This document shows, one piece after another, positions 8,085 through 15,374 of a stretch of 64,000 bases of DNA. This DNA is from Streptomyces antibioticus (GTDB lineage: Bacteria; Actinomycetota; Actinomycetes; Streptomycetales; Streptomycetaceae). The number at the start of each line of letters is the position of its first letter. Within the stretch, counting starts at the first letter, position 1. Below the pieces are notes generated by a model. That model made no database searches, was not told the DNA's origin, and saw only the letters and a list, made by a program, of their open reading frames with translations. The stretch is taken from positions 1,054,001-1,118,000 of the forward strand of contig NZ_KQ948422.1 of NCBI RefSeq assembly GCF_001514065.1, given 5' to 3'. The translations under genes were made by a program, and so were the position numbers.

Positions 8085-9206
8085 TCATACCTCCCGGACC
8101 TGGCTCGCCGCGGCCTGGTCGGCGGAGCGGACGGTGTCGAGGAGCCGGTGCAGTCTCAGGCCGGTCTCGAAGTCGGGCACGGTGTGCGAGCCGCTGCGGA
8201 TGTCGTGGGCCAGCGCGGTGTAGAGCTCCGCCACGTTGCGCACGGCGGTGTCAGGCACGTCCACGGCGGTCCGGCAGTCCGGCGGCACCGCCACCTCCTG
8301 GCGGCCGTCGGTGGCGGCGCTCTTGTCCTCGTACAGGCGGATGTCGCTGATCTGGATGCCGTGTCCCGCGGCGGGCCCTTCGGAGACGAGGGTGAGGGTG
8401 CCGCGGGTGCCGGAGAACTCCAGGCGGGTGCGGGCGTGTCCGGCCTTGCCGTCGTGGACGTGCACCGACACGGGGACGCCGGTGACCAGGAACCCGCCGA
8501 TGACGATGTGGTCGGCGCTGGTGACGCCGACGCTCTCCGCGGTGTCGGACACGGTCAGCCGGGGCTGCTGGACGGAGAGGGACGCCGAGAGCCTGGCGAC
8601 GGGTCCGCACAGGAACTCCAGCAGGTCCAGGGTGTGCCCGCCGGCGACCTCCAGTGTTCCGGCGCCGTTGCGCTGGTCGAGGGTGTAGATGGCGTCGGAG
8701 GTGACGGTGCCGCCGGCTCCCTTGGCGCGGGTGGCGAGGACGTTGACCGCGGTGACCCGGCCGATGGCGCCGGAGGTGAGCAGCCGGCGGGCGTGGCGGG
8801 CGGCGGGCGCGTGCCGTGCCTGGAGGCCGACGGCGGCGTGGACGCCTGCCTGCCGGGCGGCCTCGGCCAGCACCTCGGCCTCCTTGGTGGTGCGGGCGAG
8901 CGGCCATTCGCAGTAGACGTGCTTGCCGGCCTCCAGGGCGGGCAGCACCAGGTCGGCGTGGTCCGGGGTCTTCACCGCGACGACCACCAGGTCCACCTCG
9001 GGGTGGCCGCTGAGCCGGGCCGGGTCGGTGAACGCGTGGGCGGCTCCGTAGTGTTCGGCGGCGCGGCGGGCGCTGCCGGCGCGTGTCGTGGCGACCGCCG
9101 TCAGCTCGTACTCCGGCAGGGCCGCGAGGGAGGGCAGGTGGGCCGTCCTGGCCCAGCCCCGTTCGGTACCGGCGCCGATGACACCTACACGAATCGGTTC
9201 GGTCAT
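8085..9206 (-). CDS. Gfo/Idh/MocA family NAD(P)-dependent oxidoreductase
   Basis: A 373-residue dehydrogenase with an N-terminal Rossmann fold (RVGVIGAGTERGWARTAHLPSL), the dinucleotide-binding acidic-to-basic loop region TTRAGS, and the family motif EAGKHVYCEWPLA, in which the usual EKP/EWP element appears as EWP. The C-terminal alpha/beta domain contains VAGGHTLDLLEFL with the likely catalytic His. The ATG has GAGGAAG four bases before it. This is the first gene after the hairpin that follows the large synthase. These enzymes reduce or oxidise ketones on sugars, inositols or imines; here it could act on the amino-ketone or on a sugar-like partner (inference). Confidence 0.88.
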   Translation of the reverse strand: MTEPIRVGVIGAGTERGWARTAHLPSLAALPEYELTAVATTRAGSARRAAEHYGAAHAFTDPARLSGHPEVDLVVVAVKTPDHADLVLPALEAGKHVYCEWPLARTTKEAEVLAEAARQAGVHAAVGLQARHAPAARHARRLLTSGAIGRVTAVNVLATRAKGAGGTVTSDAIYTLDQRNGAGTLEVAGGHTLDLLEFLCGPVARLSASLSVQQPRLTVSDTAESVGVTSADHIVIGGFLVTGVPVSVHVHDGKAGHARTRLEFSGTRGTLTLVSEGPAAGHGIQISDIRLYEDKSAATDGRQEVAVPPDCRTAVDVPDTAVRNVAELYTALAHDIRSGSHTVPDFETGLRLHRLLDTVRSADQAAASQVREV

Positions 9207-9248
9207 GGTTCTTCCTCGTCTGGGGAGGGACGGGGGCGAGTGCGGGAC

Positions 9249-9299
9249 GCACCGGGGCGGAGCCGTCGGCGGGGGAACCTGCCGGTTCCGCCCCGGTGC
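9249..9299 (-). terminator. Strong hairpin after the PKS-AOS gene
   Basis: Perfect 13-base arms (GCACCGGGGCGGA at 9249-9261 and its complement at 9287-9299) enclose a 25-base loop in the 107-base gap between the synthase stop and the Gfo/Idh/MocA start. There is no T-run, as is common for actinomycete terminators. It may terminate or process the transcript and set different levels for synthase and tailoring genes. Confidence 0.6.
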
Positions 9300-9313
9300 C
9301 GTGCGGGGAGGCG

Positions 9314-12300
9314 TCAGGAGGACAGCGCGGCCAGTTCCTCGCCGAGGATGCGCACCGCGGTGGTGATCTGCTCCTCGGTGTGCTCGGAGGTGATGAAGAA
9401 CCGCAGCCGGGCGAGGCGTTCCTCCACCGCCGGGTGCAGGATCGGGTTGGCGCTGACACCGCGGGCGTAGAGGCGGTCGGCCAGGAGGAGGGCCTTCGCG
9501 GAGTCGCCGGTGATCGCGGGCACGACCGGGGTGCCCTCGCTGGTGCCCACGTCGACGCCGGCCTCGGCCGCGAGCCGCAGGAACAGGGCCGCGTTGTCGT
9601 GCAGCCGGGTGACCCGCTCGGGCTCCTCGCGGATCAGCCGGAGGGCGGTGAGAGCGGCCGCTGCGGACGCCGGCGGCAGGCCCGCGCTGAACACGAAGCC
9701 CGGCAGGGTGTACCGGAAGTGCTCGATGAGCTCGTGCCGTCCGGCGACGTAACCTCCGCAGCTGGCGAGCGACTTGGACAGGGTGCCCATCCACACGTCC
9801 ACGTCGTCGGGGTTGACGCCGGAGAACTGGGCCATGCCGCCGCCGGTCTTGCCCATGACGCCGATGCTGTGGGCCTCGTCCACCATGAGCAGGGCGTCGT
9901 GGCGCTGCTTGACGGCGATGAGCGCGGGCAGGTCGGCGGTGTCGCCGTCCATGCTGTACACGCCCTCCACCACGATCAGCACCCTGCGGTAGCCGTCGCG
10001 CACATGGCTGAGGATGCGGTCGAGGGCCACCAGGTCGTTGTGCGGGAAGGGCTGGCGGGCGGCGCCGGACTGACGGCAGCCCTGGATGATGCTGTCGTGC
10101 GCCAGGGCGTCGTGCAGGATCAGGTCCTCGGGGCCCATCAGGTGCCCGATGACGGTGACGTTGGTGGCGTGCCCGCTGACCAGGCTCACGGCGTCCTGGG
10201 CGCCGACGAGTTCGGCGAGTCCGCGGTCGAGTTCCACGTGCAGCGGACGGTTGCCGGACAGGATGCGGGCGGCGGACACCGAGGAGCCGTAGCGCTCGAC
10301 GGCCTCCTGGACGGCCGTGGCGACCGCCGGGTGGCCGGACAGGCCGAGGTAGTTGTAGCTGGAGAAGGAGATCAGCTCGCGGTCGGCCACCCGCGTGGTG
10401 TCGCGGATGGTGCCCTCGTGCGGCAGGAAGTACGGGTTGACGACGCCGGAGGACTCGATGCTCCGCTTGCGCTCCAGGGAGGCGAGGACCTCGGGGAACA
10501 CCCGGACGTCGGCGGCCGCGCCGCGGTCCTGCCCACCGCGGGGCTGCTGGACGGGTGCCGGGGCGGCGAGCGCCGGCACCGGTTCCGCGACCGGCGGCGG
10601 GGCGGCGGTGGGAGGCGTCGCCGCCGTCGCACCGAGGCGGTCCCCGAGGGTGGCGACCAGGTCGCCGATCGTGGCGATCTCCATCATCTCGGCGGCCTTC
10701 ACCTGAAGCTGCGGCCACCTGCCGCGCAGCCGGGTGGCCAGCTCGGCCAGCATGATCGAGTCGAATCCGAGGTCGGTGGCGAAGGCGTGCTCGGGCCGCA
10801 GGAAGTCCTCGGGGTAGGCACTGACCCGGGATATCCCGGTGTACACGGCCGCCCGCACCTCGTCGGTCGCGACCTGGGCCGGTGCTGCGGCCGGTGCGAG
10901 GGAGGGGGCCTCGGCCACGTGTCCGGCACGGGCGGCTTCGGGCAGCTGCTCCTGCACCGGGGCCTGGACCGGGGCGATGATCGTGGGGACGGCTGTGGAC
11001 GGCAGTGTCCTGCCTGCCGGGTCGAAGGACTGCAGCAGGGACACCTGGGCGTGCAGGAACTCGATGAGACCGCTCATCCTCGGCTCTCCGATCGGGGTGG
11101 TGGCGAGGGGGGAGGGAATGACTGTGCGCAGGCTCGGCTCGGGGGTGCGGGCGACAAACGGGGCGGGTGCGGCCGGGGTGGCGATCACCGTGCGGGGCTG
11201 GGGGCGGCCGGTGCCGGTACGGACGGTGTACACGTCCGTCCGCAGCGGCGACGGCGGCAGGGACAGCAACCGTCCCGTGTCGGCGGGGAACAGCACGGCG
11301 GGGTCCAGCGGGACCCCGGCCACCGCGAGCCGGCCGAGCGCGGTGAGGAAGGCGCGGCCGTCGTCGGACCGGTTCGTCGTCAGGGCCACGAGTTGCAGGT
11401 CCGCTCCCGCGGCGCTGCGCCGGGCCATGCGCAGGAGGGTGTCGCCGCCGTAGATCTGCACGAGGAAGCGGGCGCCCGTCGCGGCGACGGACCGGACCGC
11501 GTCGGTGAACCGTACGGGGGCGGTGTTGTGACGGGCCCACAGGTCCTTGATGTCCTGGGTTTCCCGGCATTCCCGACCGCTGACGCCGGAGATGAAGGTG
11601 CAGGCGGGCTCGGTCAGCGGCAGGCCCGCGATCGTCTCCGCCATCACCTCGTCGGCGGCGGCGACCAGGGGTGAGTGGAAAGCGTGCGACACCCGCAGCA
11701 GGACGGCGGCGACGCCCTGCTCGGCGCAGTGGGCGCGCAGCGCCTCCACGTTCTCGAGGCCGCCGCTGAAGACGAGTTGGCCCTCGTGGTTGTAGCAGGC
11801 GGGCCAGACTCCCTCGACGGCCAGGGCGAGGCGCTCGGCCTCGGCGGCGGGGGCCTGTACGGCGAGCATGGCGCCGGTGCCGGACGGTACGGCGGCGGCC
11901 AGTGCCGCACCCCTGCGCGTCATGAACCTGACAGCATCGGGTGCGGTGAACGCCCCGGCCGCGACCGCGGCGGGGAACTCGCCGACGCTGTGGCCGACCG
12001 CGACATCGGGCCGGATGCCGCAGGCGGCGAGCAGTTCGACGGTGGTGGCACCCGTGATGCCCAGGCCCGGCTGGCACATGTCGGTCACCATCAGGGCGGC
12101 CTGCGCGTCGCTGTCGTCGGCGTCGTGCGCCTCCCACAGCAGTCCGGGCAGCGCGGTGGGAACCGTCTCGGACTCCTCGGCGGTCAGGGCGCCCAGTTCG
12201 GCCGCGCGGTGGGCGGCCGAGGGGAACCGCCGGACCAGGTCCGCCAGCATGCCGGGCCGCTGCGAGCCCTGTCCCGGGAAGGCGAAGGCGATCCGGCGCT

Positions 12301-13993
12301 CGTCCGCCGGCAACGGCTTCGCCGCCGCGTGGATGCCGGGGGCCAGTTCCCCGACGGCGCCGTCCGCCAGTCGCTGCGCGGCGAGTCGGAGCCGGTCGAG
12401 GAGTTCCTCGCGGCTCGCGGCGACGAACGCGAGGCGAGCGGTGAGCAGTTCGCGCCGTGCCAGGGTGTGGGCCACCTCGGTGGGCGTGGCGTCCGGGTCC
12501 GCGGCGACCGAGGCGCGGATGTCCTCCGCGTGCCGGGCGAGGTCCGCCACCGACCCGGCGGACAGCAGGAACAGCCAGGGCTCGTCGGGGAGTTGGCCGT
12601 CGTCCGGGTCCGGCTCGATGGCCGGAGCGCCTTCCAGGACCGCGTGCACATTGGTGCCGCCGAAGCCGAAGGAGCTGACGCCCGCCCGGCGCACGCCCTC
12701 GTGCGGCCACTGCTGCGCGGCAGTGGCCACCCGCAGGCCCGTGGTCTCCAGGTCGAGGGCACTGTTGACCTGCATCTCCGCGGGCTGCGGCGGTACGACA
12801 CCGTGGTGCACGGCGAGCGCGGCCTTCACCAGCCCTGCCGCGCCGGCCGCGGACAGCGTGTGCCCGATCAGCGCCTTGGAGGAGGAGACGTAGCACGGCT
12901 GGGTCGAGCCGGACTCGGCGCGCAGCAGCCCGATGGCCTCGACCTCGGTCCGGTCGCCGACCGGCGTGCCCGTGCCGTGCGCCTCCAGCAGGTCGATCTG
13001 CCCGGGGTCCGTGCCGGCGTCGCGATAGGCGGCGCGCAGCGCGGCGAGCTGGCCCTGCGCCTGCGGTGTCATCGGGCCGCCGCCCCGGCCGTCGTTGGCG
13101 GAGCCGACCCCGGTGACGACGGCGTAGATGCGGTCCCCGGCGGCGACGGCGTCCTCCACCGGGCGCAGCACCAGCAGGGCGCCCCCTTCACCGAGCACGA
13201 AGCCGTCGGCGCGCTCGTCGAACGGCCGGCACACCCCGTGCCGGGACAGCGCGCCGGACCGGGCGAAGCCGACCAGGGGCGTCGGCGTGAGGCCGATGTA
13301 CACGCCTCCCACGAGAGCGATGGAACAGGCACCCGTGCGCAGGCTGCGCACCGCCGCGTCCAGGGCCACGAGCGCCGAGGAACAGGCCGCGTCCAGCGAG
13401 ATGGCGGGACCGCCGAGGTCGAGGACCTCGCTGACGGTGCAGGGGACCATGTTCGCCAGAGCCCCGGGAATGGTGAAGGAGTTCATCGGCATCAGCGAGG
13501 AATCGGTCGCCTCGTGCAGCCGGTCCAGCAGCTCCGGGTCGCTCTGCCCGTCGTGGAAGGAGCCGTCCGCCAGCAGGTTCGCGGTGATGCGGGAGACGCT
13601 GATGTCCCGGTGGTCGAGCGAGGTCACCCCGGCGAAGACGCCCGTGCGGGACCGGTCGAAGCCGGTGCGTTCCCAGCCGGCGTCCTGGAGCGCCTCGCGC
13701 GCCAGGTCCACGAACAGCTTGGCCTGCGGGTCCATCGTGCGGGCCCGGCGGGGCGGGATGCCGTAGTGGGCGGGGGCGAACCGGTCGACCTCGGGCAGGA
13801 ACGCGACCTGGTCGGTGTAGACGCCGTGCGGCTCCCTGAAATCTCCCGGCCGGTGGTAGGCGGAGTGATCCCAGCGACTCGCGGGGACCGCCGAGAACTG
13901 CGTCTCGGCATTTACCAGCATTCTCCAGAACTCGCCGATATCGGCGGCCCCGGGAAATCGGCACGACATGCCGACGATAGCCATATCAGCCAC
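9314..13993 (-). CDS. Hybrid polyketide synthase: KS-AT-ACP-alpha-oxoamine synthase
   Basis: A 1559-residue megasynthase. The ketosynthase has Cys204 (LDAACSSAL), His339 (EAHGTGT) and His378 (GHTLSAAG). The acyltransferase starts near FAFPGQGSQRPG, has Ser669 (GHSVGEF) and a HAFH motif typical of malonyl specificity. The ACP has Ser1079 (LGFDSI). The C-terminal ~390 residues are a PLP alpha-oxoamine synthase (AONS/KBL/serine palmitoyltransferase fold), with SYNYLGLSGHP, VDEAHSIGVMG and the Schiff-base Lys1407 in TLSKSLASCGGY. There is no reductase or thioesterase. By analogy with RedL of prodiginine biosynthesis, it should add one malonyl unit and release the chain by decarboxylative condensation with an amino acid, giving an amino ketone. 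The start is GTG 13993, with GAGG upstream. Confidence 0.93.
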   Translation of the reverse strand: MADMAIVGMSCRFPGAADIGEFWRMLVNAETQFSAVPASRWDHSAYHRPGDFREPHGVYTDQVAFLPEVDRFAPAHYGIPPRRARTMDPQAKLFVDLAREALQDAGWERTGFDRSRTGVFAGVTSLDHRDISVSRITANLLADGSFHDGQSDPELLDRLHEATDSSLMPMNSFTIPGALANMVPCTVSEVLDLGGPAISLDAACSSALVALDAAVRSLRTGACSIALVGGVYIGLTPTPLVGFARSGALSRHGVCRPFDERADGFVLGEGGALLVLRPVEDAVAAGDRIYAVVTGVGSANDGRGGGPMTPQAQGQLAALRAAYRDAGTDPGQIDLLEAHGTGTPVGDRTEVEAIGLLRAESGSTQPCYVSSSKALIGHTLSAAGAAGLVKAALAVHHGVVPPQPAEMQVNSALDLETTGLRVATAAQQWPHEGVRRAGVSSFGFGGTNVHAVLEGAPAIEPDPDDGQLPDEPWLFLLSAGSVADLARHAEDIRASVAADPDATPTEVAHTLARRELLTARLAFVAASREELLDRLRLAAQRLADGAVGELAPGIHAAAKPLPADERRIAFAFPGQGSQRPGMLADLVRRFPSAAHRAAELGALTAEESETVPTALPGLLWEAHDADDSDAQAALMVTDMCQPGLGITGATTVELLAACGIRPDVAVGHSVGEFPAAVAAGAFTAPDAVRFMTRRGAALAAAVPSGTGAMLAVQAPAAEAERLALAVEGVWPACYNHEGQLVFSGGLENVEALRAHCAEQGVAAVLLRVSHAFHSPLVAAADEVMAETIAGLPLTEPACTFISGVSGRECRETQDIKDLWARHNTAPVRFTDAVRSVAATGARFLVQIYGGDTLLRMARRSAAGADLQLVALTTNRSDDGRAFLTALGRLAVAGVPLDPAVLFPADTGRLLSLPPSPLRTDVYTVRTGTGRPQPRTVIATPAAPAPFVARTPEPSLRTVIPSPLATTPIGEPRMSGLIEFLHAQVSLLQSFDPAGRTLPSTAVPTIIAPVQAPVQEQLPEAARAGHVAEAPSLAPAAAPAQVATDEVRAAVYTGISRVSAYPEDFLRPEHAFATDLGFDSIMLAELATRLRGRWPQLQVKAAEMMEIATIGDLVATLGDRLGATAATPPTAAPPPVAEPVPALAAPAPVQQPRGGQDRGAAADVRVFPEVLASLERKRSIESSGVVNPYFLPHEGTIRDTTRVADRELISFSSYNYLGLSGHPAVATAVQEAVERYGSSVSAARILSGNRPLHVELDRGLAELVGAQDAVSLVSGHATNVTVIGHLMGPEDLILHDALAHDSIIQGCRQSGAARQPFPHNDLVALDRILSHVRDGYRRVLIVVEGVYSMDGDTADLPALIAVKQRHDALLMVDEAHSIGVMGKTGGGMAQFSGVNPDDVDVWMGTLSKSLASCGGYVAGRHELIEHFRYTLPGFVFSAGLPPASAAAALTALRLIREEPERVTRLHDNAALFLRLAAEAGVDVGTSEGTPVVPAITGDSAKALLLADRLYARGVSANPILHPAVEERLARLRFFITSEHTEEQITTAVRILGEELAALSS

Positions 13994-14329
13994 GAACGCT
14001 ACCTCGATCCGACCTCGATTGCGAAAATGGCTCGACGTCAGAAGAAGAAGGCGGCGGTAAAAGTAGATGGGCCCGCCACTGACGTCGACAACGGAGAGCT
14101 TGGCGGCGACTGCGGAGCGTACGCAAGCGCTCTTCTCAACCAGTGGAAGAAAACCTGTGAGCAGCCCGTGAACGGAATGAACAAAACTCGAGAAGCCGTT
14201 TGACCTGACGTTTTCCGGTGGATGAGAAAGCGGCCCCGAAACCATGAACAGAAGGCGAAATTCGCCTCTCTTCATGCCGCCGCCCGGTCCCCTCGCGCGT
14301 CCTCGCGGGGGAACCGGGCGGATTCTGCG
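13994..14329. promoter_or_regulatory. Promoter region upstream of the PKS-AOS gene
   Basis: These 336 bases separate the synthase start from the TetR stop and are clearly less GC rich than their surroundings, as expected for a promoter and leader. They contain a perfect short palindrome (AGGCGAA-A-TTCGCCT, 14253-14267) that could be an operator. The terminator of the TetR gene is listed separately. A 58-codon frame at 14027-14203 (plus strand) has no ribosome site and is not called as a gene. Confidence 0.45.
14281..14320 (-). terminator. Hairpin after the TetR gene
   Basis: Nearly perfect long inverted repeat CGCCCGGTCCCCTCGCG / CGCGGGGGAACCGGGCG lying 9 bases past the TetR stop on the minus strand, with one small asymmetry. 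It should end the regulator transcript before the synthase promoter. Confidence 0.6.
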
Positions 14330-15055
14330 TCAGGCCTGTGCGCCGGCCCCGGCGGGACGCAGGCCCACCTGCTGGGCGAGCGCGACGACCGCCTTGCCGA
14401 AGAGGGCGTCGCGGTCATCGATGACACGGTTGAACTGCCCGAAGACCTCGAAGCTGATCAGTCCGAAGAGCTGCGCCCAGGCGGCGGCCAGGCGGGGCGC
14501 GACCCGTCCCGGCAGGGTGCGGTCCGGCTGGTCCAGCAGTTGACGGATGTCCTCGGCGACGACCGAGTCGCAGTCCGCCGCCGGGAGGTCCGGCTCGGCG
14601 AGGACGCCGGCGTCGTGGGCGGCCTCCGCCACCGCGAGCAGGACCAGCGCGACCCGGGAGGCCGGGCCCACGGTGTCCTGCGGTGCGGCATAGCCGGGCA
14701 CGGGTGAACCGTAGATCAGCGCGTATTCGTGGGGATGCTCGAGCGCCCAGGCGCGCACGGCGCGGCAGACGTCGGCCCAGGCCCGCAGCGGGTCGGTGGC
14801 GCCCGCGGCGGCGCGGGCGCTCTCGGCGGCCTGCCCGATGGCGTCGTAGGCATCGACGATGAGGGCCGTCAGCAGATCGTCCCGGCTGGGGAAGTAGCGG
14901 TAGAGGGCCGATGAGACCATGCCCAGCTCACGGGCGACCGCGCGCAGCGAGAGCCGCGCCGCGCCCTCGGCGGCGAGCTGTCTGCGGGCCTCGCCCTTGA
15001 TGGCGGCCGCCACCTCGGCGCGGACCCTCTCCTTGGCTCCTTGGATGACATCCAT
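14330..15055 (-). CDS. TetR family regulator, divergent from MMPL exporter
   Basis: A 241-residue repressor. The helix-turn-helix (about residues 25-60) reads LSLRAVARELGMVSSALYRYFPSRDDLL. The C-terminal part (HEYALIYGSPVPGY, AWAQLFGLISFEVFGQF) belongs to the TetR_C_13/WHG-like domain group found in Streptomyces regulators beside exporters. The ATG at 15055 is preferred over in-frame codons further upstream because those would fall in the operator array. It is divergent from the MMPL gene, and the gap contains several copies of AGAGCA-G-TGCTCT, so it very likely represses the exporter and itself, responding to the exported compound or an intermediate. Confidence 0.9.
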   Translation of the reverse strand: MDVIQGAKERVRAEVAAAIKGEARRQLAAEGAARLSLRAVARELGMVSSALYRYFPSRDDLLTALIVDAYDAIGQAAESARAAAGATDPLRAWADVCRAVRAWALEHPHEYALIYGSPVPGYAAPQDTVGPASRVALVLLAVAEAAHDAGVLAEPDLPAADCDSVVAEDIRQLLDQPDRTLPGRVAPRLAAAWAQLFGLISFEVFGQFNRVIDDRDALFGKAVVALAQQVGLRPAGAGAQA

Positions 15056-15075
15056 GACGACAGTGTGCCACCTGC

Positions 15076-15197
15076 GAGAGCACTGCCCAAGCATCGGAGC
15101 AGTGCTCTCTCAATGAGAGCAGTGCTCTTGCACTGAAGCGGTGCTCGCTGTAAAACTACCCTCGACAAAGAGCAGTGCTCTCTGACCAGAGCACTTG
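15076..15197. promoter_or_regulatory. Iterated TetR operator array
   Basis: Two perfect 13-base palindromes AGAGCA-G-TGCTCT occur at 15116-15128 and 15169-15181. A third at about 15096-15109 (GGAGCAGTGCTCTC) has one outer mismatch. Degenerate or half copies lie at 15076-15088 (GAGAGCACTGCCC), 15135-15147 (GAAGCGGTGCTCG) and 15188-15197 (AGAGCACTTG). All sit between the divergent TetR and MMPL genes, so they are the obvious binding sites of that TetR protein. The spacing of about 20 bases between some copies suggests cooperative binding of several dimers. Confidence 0.8.
15128..15156 (+). promoter_or_regulatory. Candidate promoter of the MMPL-nitroreductase operon
   Basis: TTGCAC (15128-15133) and TAAAAC (15151-15156) are separated by 17 bases, close to a vegetative sigma-70-type (HrdB) promoter. 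One operator copy ends on the -35 box and another (15169-15181) covers the predicted start site, which fits repression by steric block. The rest of the leader to 15374 is about 200 bases long, with no other signal recognised. Confidence 0.5.
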
Positions 15198-15374
15198 TCA
15201 CGCCAGTGTTTTCCCAGGTCAGTGGCGAGTCGAACGCAATCCGTCCGCAGATCCGCGGCAGTCGCTCCCCCGTCCCACTGCTCCGCCCCGCACCACCGCT
15301 CTCCCCGATCCCCCCATCCAGCCCCGGCCGCACGCTGGCAGGCCCGCGGGCACAGCTGAAGAAAGGACCTCAGC

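Noticed and set aside
14027-14203. A 58-codon plus-strand frame with a Lys/Arg-rich start (MARRQKKKAAVKV) in the gap upstream of the PKS-AOS gene
   Set aside because: No ribosome binding site, it lies in a promoter-like low-GC segment antisense to the synthase leader, and it resembles no precursor-peptide family.
11675-14203. Very long open frames antisense to the PKS-AOS gene
   Set aside because: They are side effects of high-GC third-position bias; composition and lack of motifs show they are not genes.
13994-14275. An in-frame upstream extension of the PKS-AOS protein (94 codons)
   Set aside because: It lies in low-GC leader DNA and has no homology to the KS start; GTG 13993 with GAGG upstream gives the normal KS N-terminus.
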